Both the position numbers and the translations under genes were made by a program. 64,000 bases of DNA from Kuafuiihalomonas sp050331295. GTDB taxonomy: Bacteria > Myxococcota > Kuafuiibacteriia > Kuafuiibacteriales > Kuafuiibacteriaceae. This document shows, piece by piece, positions 15,396-24,399 of the stretch (the first letter of the stretch is position 1; each line of letters opens with the position of its first letter). The stretch is from assembly GCA_050331295.1 (NCBI GenBank), contig JBHJGZ010000011.1, positions 145,315-209,314 of the forward strand, given 5' to 3'. The notes under the pieces were generated by a model. That model did not search any database and was not told the DNA's origin. It was given only the letters and a program-made list of their open reading frames with translations.

Positions 15396-18233
15396 CTACA
15401 CGATCTCGGAGAGGCTGCGGGGGCGGTCTTGGCTCCGCTCGAAGGCAGCCTCCAGCGCGGCGCGGATCCTGGCTTGCCGCCCATGATCCTGGATCTTTTC
15501 GCCCGTCTCCGCGTCGGTGACATAGAAGCCGTCCGCGATCCGACCCCCCTGGCTGGAAACCTTCGCCAAACTGATGGAAAGGCCGGCGCGGGTGAGGGCG
15601 TCGGCGAGGTGGTACAGGACACCGAGGTGATCCGGGCCCCACACATCGATGATGGTCTCCTTGGCGCTGTCTCGGTTGTTGAAGGCGACGTCGATCTTGA
15701 TGGCGGGCATCGCCCGGGGAGCCAGCCCCGACAGCGGACGTCGTCGCTCGAAGAGCTCGTGAACGTCCATTCGGGCGAAGAGAACCTCCTCCAGATCGCT
15801 CCGAAAGCGCCGCCACACCGCCGGGTCGTCCTGGATGTTGCCCTGCTCGTCGGTGACGTGAAGAACGTCGAGGGCCAGTTGCTCGGTCCGACGCTCCGGT
15901 GAAATTCCAACCAGATCATAGGTGGCCGATGCCGTCGGCTCCAAGCTCCGGGTCGCCTTCGGCGGCTCGAGCCCTCGCTCGATGCTGAAGATCTGAGCCG
16001 ACAGGATCTGCATGCGATTCGCGGCCAAGGTCCCGGCGAGAACCGCGAGCAATCCGGGACGGTCGGGGCAGACCACCGTCAAGCGGGTGCTCTTTTCTCG
16101 GCGGAGATGGCTGGTGTGGATCGCAACCCCGCCCCATGCCGAGACATCTCGCCACATCTCCACATGCCTCGCCATCCGCCGAGGTGAAAAGCCGAAGATG
16201 TATCGGGGCGGCATGACGTCGGAGAACGACTTCACCGCCTCGGGACTGAGTTCCAGATCAGGTCTCCGCTGGGCCTCCACCTCCAGCTCTCGCAGAAGAC
16301 GTTCGCGTCTTCGACTCAAACGAAGGCTCTGCTCCTTATCCCCGTTCAACAGAATCAAAGCGTTCTCGTGGAGAAGGTCGAGCAGGGCGCCCTTCCACGT
16401 GGTCCACACCTTGGGAGAGGTGCCCAACATGTCGGCGAAGGTCAGGATGTGTAGCATCGTCAGCCGTTCCGCCGTTTTGCATCGCCTCGCGAAGTCGGCC
16501 AGGAGCACCGGATCCGAGATGTCTCGTCTCTGGGACACGTCCGACATCAAGAGATGTTCCCGTACCAGCCATGCGAGGTCCTCAGTCTCTCGCGAGCTCC
16601 ACTCGATCACGTTGGCTTCTTCGAATCGAGCACCCACCGCTCGCGCCACCCGTTCACCTCGCGCCGAGTGGTCATCGCGGGGCCAGCCTTTGCCCACGTC
16701 GTGAAGCAGACCCGCAAAATAGACGACATGGGGTCGATAGAGCTCGCTCATCCACCGGGTCAGATTCGGGACTTGGTCGACCAAGGCACCACTTCTGAGA
16801 CGCTTCAAGTTCTTGAGAACCTGGAGCGAGTGAACATCCACGGTGTAGACGTGGTAGAGCGAGTGCTGCCACTTGGCCGTCACGCGGCGAAACTCGGGAA
16901 TGAGCGTTCGCAGCACGCCGAGTTGATGGAAGTCATCGAGAATGCTTCCGTCGCTTTTCGGATCTTCGATCAGCCAAAACAACTCGCTGATGACGTCGTT
17001 CCGGCGTCGGAATGACCGGTCCACCTTTTGCGTCGCATCCCGAATGAGATTGCGGGTGTAGCTATAGATGGGAATGGCTTCGTCCTGGGCTACCTTGAAC
17101 AAGCGAACCAACGCGGCGGGGTCCTCCGAGAACTGCTTTCGGTGAGCTACCGTGAGATGTCCGTTCCACTCCTTGAAACCGCCAGGCGCCTTTCTCATCG
17201 TCATGAACGGGGCGGTGCGGGTGCTGGGAGACTGGGTAGCCCGATCGACCAAATCTTTGGCCAGAGCCTCCAGCGCACTGGCATGAAAGTAGTATGCCCT
17301 CATCAGTCGTTCTACGTTGGAGCCGCCCCGACCAGGTTCCTGGCTCTGCCCCCGCCAGCCGCCGATTCGGGCCAGCTTCTCCTGCATGTCGAACCGCAAG
17401 TGGTCCTGTCGACGCTTCGCCAATCGATGCATGTGCCAGCGGAGCCACAACATGAAGTCCTGCGCCCGGAGAAGCCGCCGTCCTTCGCTGTCCGACAGGA
17501 CCCCGCGTTTGAGGAGTTCCGATGGTGCCGCGACCCGCCATCGCGCATAGGCTACCCACCGGGCGAGGTGAAGTTCTCGGATCCCCCCCGGACTCTCCTT
17601 CACGTTGGGCTCCAACATGTAAACCGTTCCGCCGAAACGAGCGCGCCGAACCTCTGCTTCTTCCAGCTTCGCTTCGATGAAACGCTGTGCTCGGTCGGCT
17701 TCTCGAAACAGTTGATCGATCCGGGCTCTAAGCTGGCCATGGATTGCATCTCCCATCACTGGTCGCAATTCGATCAGCGCGGAGAGTACCGTATGATCAT
17801 CCATCGCCACTTCGACCGCTTCCGATACCGTCCGGACCGCATGACCCACCTGTAGGCCGAGGTCCCAAAGCGCATACAATAGGAGGTCCGCCCCACCCTC
17901 GATCGCCGACGGTCCGTCGGGTTTCAAGAGCATGAGGTCGACATCGGAGTGCGGACAGAAATCACCTCGTCCATAGCTTCCAAGAGCAACCGGCTGCAGG
18001 TGCTGGAGAAACGCGTGCGTATCGACCCCCAGCACCTCGGCCGCGTGATGCACCAACGCCACCACCGCATCGTCCATCCAACGCATGCTGCGCCGTCCGA
18101 GCTGGGCACCCTCTTGGGACTCCGACGCGCGATATGCTTCCTCTCGCGCGCTTTGCATGCGACGCCGGATACGCGCCAGCGCCCCGGAGGAAATTCGAAG
18201 GCTCACGCCCGTCGTGATACCGTGACCGGGCAT
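15396..18233 (-). CDS. glnD: Bifunctional PII uridylyltransferase/uridylyl-removing enzyme
   Basis: GlnD senses glutamine and modifies PII proteins, linking nitrogen status to metabolism. Domains in order are a nucleotidyltransferase (GSYGRGDFCPHSDVDLMLL near residues 88-105), the GlnD/UR-UTase helical region, an HD phosphohydrolase with AGLLHDVGKGWPRDDHSARG (about residue 510), and two C-terminal ACT domains (LTVVCPDRPGLLAVLAG near 715; KIDVAFNNRDSAKETIIDVWG, DHLGVLYHLADAL near 840-870). About 945 residues is slightly longer than the usual 890. The ATG at 18233 shares a CATG tetranucleotide with the divergent astA ATG; GTG at 18206 or ATG at 18158 are alternative starts that would leave a promoter gap. 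No glnB or amtB is nearby. Confidence 0.94.
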   Translation of the reverse strand: MPGHGITTGVSLRISSGALARIRRRMQSAREEAYRASESQEGAQLGRRSMRWMDDAVVALVHHAAEVLGVDTHAFLQHLQPVALGSYGRGDFCPHSDVDLMLLKPDGPSAIEGGADLLLYALWDLGLQVGHAVRTVSEAVEVAMDDHTVLSALIELRPVMGDAIHGQLRARIDQLFREADRAQRFIEAKLEEAEVRRARFGGTVYMLEPNVKESPGGIRELHLARWVAYARWRVAAPSELLKRGVLSDSEGRRLLRAQDFMLWLRWHMHRLAKRRQDHLRFDMQEKLARIGGWRGQSQEPGRGGSNVERLMRAYYFHASALEALAKDLVDRATQSPSTRTAPFMTMRKAPGGFKEWNGHLTVAHRKQFSEDPAALVRLFKVAQDEAIPIYSYTRNLIRDATQKVDRSFRRRNDVISELFWLIEDPKSDGSILDDFHQLGVLRTLIPEFRRVTAKWQHSLYHVYTVDVHSLQVLKNLKRLRSGALVDQVPNLTRWMSELYRPHVVYFAGLLHDVGKGWPRDDHSARGERVARAVGARFEEANVIEWSSRETEDLAWLVREHLLMSDVSQRRDISDPVLLADFARRCKTAERLTMLHILTFADMLGTSPKVWTTWKGALLDLLHENALILLNGDKEQSLRLSRRRERLLRELEVEAQRRPDLELSPEAVKSFSDVMPPRYIFGFSPRRMARHVEMWRDVSAWGGVAIHTSHLRREKSTRLTVVCPDRPGLLAVLAGTLAANRMQILSAQIFSIERGLEPPKATRSLEPTASATYDLVGISPERRTEQLALDVLHVTDEQGNIQDDPAVWRRFRSDLEEVLFARMDVHELFERRRPLSGLAPRAMPAIKIDVAFNNRDSAKETIIDVWGPDHLGVLYHLADALTRAGLSISLAKVSSQGGRIADGFYVTDAETGEKIQDHGRQARIRAALEAAFERSQDRPRSLSEIV

Positions 18234-19416
18234 GGCTCTCAAACGAGGAAGAACCAGCCGCCGCCGCTCTTCCCGAAGAAAAGGTCCCTCAGCCTCACCC
18301 TCCCCCTCCGAAGAAGCGTTATCGAGCGCGCCTTTCGAGTCGGAGCGCTTCGTCCTTCGCGAGGTTCAGCCCCGAGACCTCCCGCAGATCCACCGACTGG
18401 CCGGGCACCTCGACTCCGTCAACATGCCGGATGACGAAGCCGTCCTCAGATCCATCATCCAGACCGCTCGAAAGAGTTTCACGGGCAAGCTGGACGTCTT
18501 TCAACGACACTACCTATTCGTTCTGGAGGGCATCCGGTCCAAACGGCTGGCTGGAACGTCCATGATCTACTCCCAGCACGGTCAGCCCGACACCCCGCAC
18601 GTCTTCTTCGACGTGATCGACGACGAGCGCTATTCGGTGACACTGGACCGCCATTTCAGCCATGTCACCCTACGTCTCGGCTTCAATTACCGAGGTCCTA
18701 CCGAGATCGGTGCACTGGTGTTGGACCCCGCGTTCCGCTCGATGGGCCTCGGAAAGGCGCTGTCGTTCATCCGCTTCTTGTTCGTCGCCATGTACCGCGA
18801 GCGATTTCAGTCATTCATCATCGCAGAGTTGATGCCACCGCTGGAGAGCGACGGACGCTCCTTGCTCTGGGAACACCTCGGTCGACACTTTACTGGTCTC
18901 AGCTATCAGGAAGCGGACAAACTGAGTCACGCCAACAAAGAGTTCATCTACGCCCTGTTCCCCCAATCTCCCCTGTATGCGAGCCTCCTCCCTCCCGAGG
19001 TCCGAGGCTTGATCGGTCAGGTCGGTGAAGACACCAAGCCCGTCCGGACGATGCTCGAGTCCATCGGCTTCGAATACAGTCGTCGGATCGATCCGTTTGA
19101 TGGTGGTCCACACTTCCATGCCCGCGTGAACGACATCTTGCCGATCCGTGAAGCACGACGCCTTCGGCTGAGCACTCGAGAGGTCTCCACTGAGGAAGAG
19201 CAAGCGGTTTTGGGACATGGCGGGCGACCGGCGGGAGCTGGGGAAATGGGTGCCCAACGTCGCTTGATGGCCACTGGCCAGCCCGAAGGTCCGACCCAGT
19301 TTCGAGCAACGCTTGGCGCGGCTTTCGTGGAGGGCGGAAGCCTGATGACCTCGAAAGACACGCGTCGCATCTTGGGCCTTCGAGCCGGTGACGACGTCTG
19401 GTGTACGGTGATCTGA
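18232..19416 (+). CDS. astA: Arginine N-succinyltransferase family protein (AstA-like)
   Basis: The protein of about 394 residues follows AstA through its core: TEIGALVLDPAFRSMGLGKALSFIRFLFVAM, IIAELMPPLESDG, FTGLSYQEADKLSHANKEFI and IDPFDGGPHFHA. AstA transfers succinyl from succinyl-CoA to arginine at the first step of the AST degradation pathway; the fold is GNAT-like. A Ser/Arg-rich head of about 35 residues precedes FESERFVLREVQPRDL and may not be translated. The rest of the AST pathway (astBCDE) is absent. The ATG at 18232 overlaps the candidate glnD start on the other strand. Because it is isolated, the natural substrate could differ from arginine. Confidence 0.8.
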   Translation: MALKRGRTSRRRSSRRKGPSASPSPSEEALSSAPFESERFVLREVQPRDLPQIHRLAGHLDSVNMPDDEAVLRSIIQTARKSFTGKLDVFQRHYLFVLEGIRSKRLAGTSMIYSQHGQPDTPHVFFDVIDDERYSVTLDRHFSHVTLRLGFNYRGPTEIGALVLDPAFRSMGLGKALSFIRFLFVAMYRERFQSFIIAELMPPLESDGRSLLWEHLGRHFTGLSYQEADKLSHANKEFIYALFPQSPLYASLLPPEVRGLIGQVGEDTKPVRTMLESIGFEYSRRIDPFDGGPHFHARVNDILPIREARRLRLSTREVSTEEEQAVLGHGGRPAGAGEMGAQRRLMATGQPEGPTQFRATLGAAFVEGGSLMTSKDTRRILGLRAGDDVWCTVI

Positions 19417-19432
19417 GTTCTTCCCTCGACCG

Positions 19433-20551
19433 CTAGAGGCCCTGCCCGAGGAAGTCTTTTATGCTTCCGTAGATGGCTTCCTTGTCTTTGATTTCCGAAG
19501 TCAGAACGTGTTCGTCGACGCCCCCTGGAAATGCTTCCTTGAGATCTTTGATGAACTGTCCCGAACCGTACGGCGACTCCACCTGCCCGTAACAGAACAT
19601 GTTGGCTGCCGGCAGGATCTTGTTCCGGAGCAGCCGGATGCACTGACCCGTGTCGTCGGCCGACCAGTTGTCGCCGTCCGAGAAGTGGAAAGGATAGATG
19701 TTCCACTCCGACGTGGGATACTCATCCTCGACCATCCGTGCACATAGCTTGTAGGCCGAAGAAATCATCGTGCCGCCCGACTCGCGGGTATGGAAGAAGG
19801 TTTCCCGGTCCACTTCTTTGGCCATGGCATCGTGGATGATGTACCGGGCTTCGATTCCTTTGTATTGAGATCGAAGCCAGGTATCGATCCAAAAGGACTC
19901 GATGCGCACGATCTCCTTTTGCTCGTCGCCCATCGAACCCGATACGTCCATCATGTAAATGATCACCGCGTTGGCCTGAGGCTCGATGATCGGCTTCCAG
20001 GAGCGATAACGAACATCTTGGCGAATCGGGATGATGGCCGGCCCGTCCGGATGATACTGACCCGACGCGATCGTCCGCCGGAGCGCCCGCTTGAAGGTGC
20101 GCTTGAAGTGACGAAGCGATTCCGGACCAATGGGTGCCACGCCGGAGTAGCGGAGCTTGATGTTCTCGATCCGCTCCCGGCCTCGTGGCTCGATCCTCGG
20201 CAGCTGAAGCTCTTCTCCCAGCATTTCCGCCAGCTCGTCCATGGTGACGTCTACGTCGAGGATGTGCTGTCCAGCCTGGTCGCCGGCGCCCTGTTGCCCC
20301 TCGCCTGGCTCGACCTGTCCCGGCTGCAAGACATCACCCACTTCTCCGTCACCTTGGCCGGTACCACCGGTATCTTTGTGTCCGAACTTGAAGCGAGGGA
20401 GTTCGATGGAGGGAACCGGAATCGAGACCAGATCCTTGCCCTGCTTGCCGATCATTTCACCCTTCTGGATGTACTTCCGAAGATTTTGCTTAATCTTACC
20501 CCGTACGATCTGCTTGAATCGACTGTGGTCCGTCTCAATTCTCAAACTCAT
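19433..20551 (-). CDS. yeaH: DUF444 (YeaH/YhbH) family protein
   Basis: The roughly 372 residues match DUF444/YeaH, the partner gene of PrkA in many bacteria, linked with stress or starvation responses. Visible features are SRFKQIVRGKIKQNLRKYI at the N-terminus, RKFMVWS-like PIRQDVRYRSWKPIIEPQ in the middle, and a VWA-like segment with VIIYMMDVSGSMGDEQKE (metal-ion-dependent adhesion DxSxS). The ATG at 20551 lies 8 bases after the prkA stop; AGG of its ribosome site overlaps that stop, so coupling is likely. A Gly/Gln-rich low-complexity linker (about residues 60-90) is typical of the family. The usual third member, spoVR/ycgB, is not adjacent: the next gene downstream is the convergent astA. 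Confidence 0.9.
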   Translation of the reverse strand: MSLRIETDHSRFKQIVRGKIKQNLRKYIQKGEMIGKQGKDLVSIPVPSIELPRFKFGHKDTGGTGQGDGEVGDVLQPGQVEPGEGQQGAGDQAGQHILDVDVTMDELAEMLGEELQLPRIEPRGRERIENIKLRYSGVAPIGPESLRHFKRTFKRALRRTIASGQYHPDGPAIIPIRQDVRYRSWKPIIEPQANAVIIYMMDVSGSMGDEQKEIVRIESFWIDTWLRSQYKGIEARYIIHDAMAKEVDRETFFHTRESGGTMISSAYKLCARMVEDEYPTSEWNIYPFHFSDGDNWSADDTGQCIRLLRNKILPAANMFCYGQVESPYGSGQFIKDLKEAFPGGVDEHVLTSEIKDKEAIYGSIKDFLGQGL

Positions 20552-20558
20552 AATTGAC

Positions 20559-22610
20559 CTATGACTTTGCATCTCCCCGAGCGAAGATAGAGGCGACATA
20601 GTTGAGAACATCGGTTGCCGATTCCTCATTGTATCCGAAGTTCCGAATCATTCGCTCTTTTACGATATCGATCTTCTTCTGGGTCTCCTTATCGACCACA
20701 TTCGAAATCAACGATGACAGCTTGATGGAGTCCTTCTGATCTTCGAAGAGTTTCGATTCGAGCGCCTTGTGTAGACGTTCGTTGGTTCGGTAATCGAACT
20801 GTTTGCCCTCGATGGCCAAAGCCCCGATGTAGTTCATGATCTCCCGACGAAAGTCGTCCTTCCGGGACTCGGGGATGTCTATCTTTTCCTCGATCGAACG
20901 CATCAAGCGCTCATCTGGCTCCTCGTCCTGGCCGGTGTACTTGTTCTTCACGCGTTCTCGTTGGGTGTAGGCCTTCACGTTGTCGATGTAGTTGGCGCAA
21001 AGCTTCTGAACCGCCTCTTCATCGGCCGAGATCGCGCGCTGAACCTCGTTCTTCACGATATCTTCGTATTCCTGCTTCACGATGGAGATCATCTCCCGAT
21101 ACCGCTTGCGGTGATCTTCCGAAGTGATGAGGGAGTGGTTTCTGAGGCCGGCCTCCAGTTCGTTCATGAGAAGAAACGGGTTAAGATGCCCCTCCGACTT
21201 TTCGGAAACCAAGGCGTTCGAAATCTTGTCCTGCACGTACCGGGGCGAAATTCCGTCCAGGCCCTCCCGAACCGTTTCTTTCCGCAGCTCCTTGACGTTG
21301 TCCTCCGTGAAACCGGGAAGACTCTTTCCGTTATACAGCTTCATCTTCTGTAGAATCGTCAGGTTGTGCTTCTTCGGCTCCTCCATCCGGGTCAGAACCG
21401 CCCACATGGCTGCCACTTCGAGGGTGTGCGGTGCGATGTGCTTCTTGATGCGGACCGGATTGTAGTCCTTGACGTAGATTTTGATCTCTTCATCCAGCCG
21501 CGTGATGTACGGAATGTCGATTTTGACGGTACGGTCCCGCAGTGCCTCCATGAACTCGTTGTTCAAGAGCTTGTTGTACTCCGCTTCGTTGGTATGACCG
21601 ATGATCACTTCGTCGATGTCTGTCTGAGCGAACTTCTTAGGCTTGATCTTGTGTTCCTGGGAGGCAGACAGAAGGTCGTACAGGAAGGCGACGTCGAGCT
21701 TCAACACCTCGATGAACTCGATGATGCCTCGATTCGCGATGTTGAACTCACCATCGAAGTTGAAGGCCCGAGGATCCGAGTCACTGCCGAACTCCGCGAT
21801 CTTTCGGTAGTTGATGTCTCCGGACAGCTCGGTGGAGTCTTGGTTCTTTTCGTCCTTGGGCTGAAATGTCCCGATCCCCACGCGATCCTTCTCGGACAAG
21901 ATGACACGCTTCACCCGCACGTGGCCGACCACCTTCGCCCAGTCACCGCCGTAGTGTTTCATCAGTTCGGAGAAGATGAAGCGAGAGGCGGGGTCCACGT
22001 CTCCTCGGATCTGGACCGGGTACTGAAACTTGTCGGCGTACAGGCCGAGGCTTTCGAATACGTTGTTCCGCCATTCGTGGGGAATCAGCTTGAGCGGCTC
22101 TTCATTCATCGGGCTCTTGAAGACCGAAGCACCGGCCACCCACTCCAAGTCTTTGGGGAGACGCCACTCGAAAGTATATAAAGCCCCTTCGGGGGTCCGG
22201 CTGTACGCTTCGAGGCCCTTTTTCAAGATGCGCGCGATGGTGGACTTGGAGGATCCGACGGGACCGTGGAGCAGGAGCACGCGCTTCTCCGTGCCGTACC
22301 CCAGAGCCGCCGAACGAAACACGTTGACGAGCCGCATCAAGGGGATATCGAGACCGTAGATCGCGTCCTGGCCTCCGTTTCGCTCGTCTCGGAAGAACGG
22401 GTAGCGCACCAGGCGCTTTCGGGAGTCGATGTACTCCTCTCGGCCGTGGGACTCGATCATGTCATAGACCCGTTGGTGCGCTGAGCGGACCACGTTGGGG
22501 TCCCTACGGACCAATTCGAGATATTCGTCGAACGAGCCTTCCCAGTGGAGCTCTTTGTACTCGTCGAAATCTTGCAGCTGCGCGATCTGCGCCACACTGA
22601 GGGTCATCAC
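20559..22610 (-). CDS. prkA: PrkA serine protein kinase
   Basis: PrkA is a AAA+-type Ser/Thr kinase or Lon-like ATPase of the cytoplasm that acts in sporulation, starvation or nitrogen responses depending on species. The 683 residues carry the family start (EYKELHWEGSFDEYLELV), the P-loop HGPVGSSKST at 115-124, LPKDLEWVAGASVFKS, and a helical C-terminal half with KQEYEDIVKNEVQRAIS and RKDDFRREIMNYIG. The ATG at 22610 gives the family length. It heads the prkA-yeaH operon; the 54 bases to mltG upstream may include its promoter. Codon use is more AT-rich than neighbouring genes, as is common for this well-expressed gene. Confidence 0.95.
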   Translation of the reverse strand: MMTLSVAQIAQLQDFDEYKELHWEGSFDEYLELVRRDPNVVRSAHQRVYDMIESHGREEYIDSRKRLVRYPFFRDERNGGQDAIYGLDIPLMRLVNVFRSAALGYGTEKRVLLLHGPVGSSKSTIARILKKGLEAYSRTPEGALYTFEWRLPKDLEWVAGASVFKSPMNEEPLKLIPHEWRNNVFESLGLYADKFQYPVQIRGDVDPASRFIFSELMKHYGGDWAKVVGHVRVKRVILSEKDRVGIGTFQPKDEKNQDSTELSGDINYRKIAEFGSDSDPRAFNFDGEFNIANRGIIEFIEVLKLDVAFLYDLLSASQEHKIKPKKFAQTDIDEVIIGHTNEAEYNKLLNNEFMEALRDRTVKIDIPYITRLDEEIKIYVKDYNPVRIKKHIAPHTLEVAAMWAVLTRMEEPKKHNLTILQKMKLYNGKSLPGFTEDNVKELRKETVREGLDGISPRYVQDKISNALVSEKSEGHLNPFLLMNELEAGLRNHSLITSEDHRKRYREMISIVKQEYEDIVKNEVQRAISADEEAVQKLCANYIDNVKAYTQRERVKNKYTGQDEEPDERLMRSIEEKIDIPESRKDDFRREIMNYIGALAIEGKQFDYRTNERLHKALESKLFEDQKDSIKLSSLISNVVDKETQKKIDIVKERMIRNFGYNEESATDVLNYVASIFARGDAKS

Positions 22611-22664
22611 AACGACGCTAACGCGTGGTGGTCAGGAGTGAAAGTAGTCTCCAGCGAGCGGGAT

Positions 22665-23675
22665 TCAAGGATCGGTTTCCGGGGACAGTCCTGGCGGAAT
22701 CGGCGGGACCGGCCGCCGGATCCGCCCCATCGCCTCGTCCAAACAATCGAGATCGACACAATAGACGGTTCGGCCGTCATCGGTGCGAACGAGAAATCGT
22801 GGAACGCCCGAAGCCGGCTTGACCGCGGCCCGGAGCGCCGATCGCCCTGGTGCGCCCTCGACCTCCGGCCAACGGCGGCCGAAATCCCGTTCGAGGCCGA
22901 AAAGGGCACAGGGGCCGGTGCTCGGGCATTCTTCGGGTTCCAGGCGATACCCCATCTCTCTGCGGGTCCAGAGCAAAGCCGAGTACAGGCGCCACTCTTT
23001 CGGGGGAACCGGACTTCGCTGAATCGCCGATGCCAGGGCAATCCACGGTCGCAGCGTCAACCGTCGCGCCTCGGCAGCCGGCCATAACGTCTCCAAGACT
23101 TCGCCCAAGCGCTGCACCATCGACATGATGACCGCCTCCGGAGCCATGTTTTTCGCGAATGCGTACACATCGGGGTAGAGCACGCCGTCCAGCCGGACCA
23201 CCTCGACGCCCAGGATCCGGCCCAATCCAGGATCCCGCACCGCGCGGAGAAACGCCCGGGCATCCACGATGGACGCGGCGTCCAGCCGCGCGGCGATCTC
23301 GGTGGCGCGTGCCCCTTCCGGAATCGACACCGTGTACGTCACCACGTCCCCGGCCTCCACCTGCGCCAGCAACTGGAGTGCGGATTGGGTCGGCGAGAGC
23401 GCGTACTCTCCCGGTCGAAGATGGCGAGGCTCGGCGAAGTGTTCCAGGAAGACCTCGACCGTCCAGGACCTTCGGACCAGGCCCATGTTGGCCCAGGTGC
23501 GCCACAGACCGACGGCTGAGATTCCTTCGGGTACGGTCAGCACCCGCTTCGAAGCGGACGGTCCTGCCTCCATAGGCTCCGTGAGACCGCGAACCAGGTC
23601 GCTCCACACGCTCGCCACCCCCAGCACCAGGACCAAGGTCGCGCTGGCAAAACAGAGGGTCACGATCCGCATCAT
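22665..23675 (-). CDS. MltG/YceG-like protein lacking the catalytic glutamate
   Basis: The 336 residues have one N-terminal membrane helix (about 2-25) and then a YceG/MltG-like fold: VLTVPEGISAVGLWRTWANMGLV, LRPGEYALSPTQSALQLL, and TVSIPEGARATEIAARL. MltG is an inner-membrane lytic transglycosylase that ends glycan strands, using a glutamate in an ASIIEKE-type motif. At the matching place (residues about 212-219) this protein reads LASAIQRS, so both acidic residues are replaced. The following EWRLYSALLWTRREMGYRLEPEEC still resembles the family's second half. The ATG at 23675 overlaps the sigma-factor stop (ATGA). It may bind glycan without cleaving it; catalytic loss is inferred from a by-eye alignment. 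Confidence 0.75.
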   Translation of the reverse strand: MMRIVTLCFASATLVLVLGVASVWSDLVRGLTEPMEAGPSASKRVLTVPEGISAVGLWRTWANMGLVRRSWTVEVFLEHFAEPRHLRPGEYALSPTQSALQLLAQVEAGDVVTYTVSIPEGARATEIAARLDAASIVDARAFLRAVRDPGLGRILGVEVVRLDGVLYPDVYAFAKNMAPEAVIMSMVQRLGEVLETLWPAAEARRLTLRPWIALASAIQRSPVPPKEWRLYSALLWTRREMGYRLEPEECPSTGPCALFGLERDFGRRWPEVEGAPGRSALRAAVKPASGVPRFLVRTDDGRTVYCVDLDCLDEAMGRIRRPVPPIPPGLSPETDP

Positions 23676-24325
23676 CCAGAGTTCACCTCGACGTCGTCGA
23701 CCTCGACCCCATCGTTTTCATCGGCAAAGGCACGGAGAACCGGGTCTTGCGCGGCAGCCCGCCAAAACTCCTTCCGCGCGTAAAAGAGGCGTGTTCGCAC
23801 GGTCGCGACGCTGGCACCCACAATCTTCGCCACCTCTTCCTGTGGAAGGCCCTGCATGTCGTTCAAGATGAAAACCGCACGCTTCTTCGGCGCCAGAGTA
23901 GACAAGACGGCCTGCACACGCTCCAACGCTTCTCGGCGCAGCACGCCGGAAATTGGGTCCGAACCGGACCGATCATCGTGCATCTCGACACTGACGGGCT
24001 CGGTTCGGTAGTCGGCCGGCCGGCTTCTCTTTCTCCGAAGGTGGTGATAGCCGACGTGGAGCGCGACGCGCGCCACCCAAGATGAAAGCTTGGATCGCCC
24101 CTGGAAGCTGGGAAGACTTCGAAACACTTCGAGGAACGCGGTCTGCACCACATCGTCCAGCTCCGGATCCCCCGGGAGAAGGTTCTTGAGCACGCCGTAC
24201 ACGAGGCTGCGGTATGCGCGGAACAGCTCCGCGAAGGCGCGCGGGTCTCCGGCTCTCCAACGCTGGAGAAGCACGTCGCCGAGCCGGTCGGTCGGGGTCT
24301 CGCGCCGTCCACCCTCCCCTTCCAC
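23672..24325 (-). CDS. ECF-type RNA polymerase sigma factor
   Basis: Sigma region 2 is seen in FAELFRAYRSLVYGVLKNLL, LDDVVQTAFLEVFRSLPSF and LSSWVARVALHVGYHHLRR. Region 4 is seen in LSTLAPKKRAVFILNDMQG, LPQEEVAKIVGASVATVRTRLFYARKEF. There is no region 3, so this is an ECF sigma factor. GTG at 24325 (217 residues) was chosen because the frame open to 24481 would run into the divergent nucleotidyltransferase; no ribosome site supports it strongly. No anti-sigma gene is recognisable; the coupled downstream gene is MltG-like with a membrane helix at its N-terminus, which leaves open that it acts in the same envelope response. Confidence 0.88.
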   Translation of the reverse strand: MEGEGGRRETPTDRLGDVLLQRWRAGDPRAFAELFRAYRSLVYGVLKNLLPGDPELDDVVQTAFLEVFRSLPSFQGRSKLSSWVARVALHVGYHHLRRKRSRPADYRTEPVSVEMHDDRSGSDPISGVLRREALERVQAVLSTLAPKKRAVFILNDMQGLPQEEVAKIVGASVATVRTRLFYARKEFWRAAAQDPVLRAFADENDGVEVDDVEVNSG

Positions 24326-24399
24326 GCGCGGGACGATATCTGAATTCCGCTTCGATCTCTTCCCTGTTCTCGGGCTGACGACTCGCGCAGACTCGGGCG

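Noticed and set aside
14000..15919. 639-residue minus-strand open frame across ppk1 and the end of glnD
   Set aside because: It is antisense to the strongly conserved PPK1 motifs and has low-complexity Arg/Ser/Pro composition at its start; no domain is recognisable.
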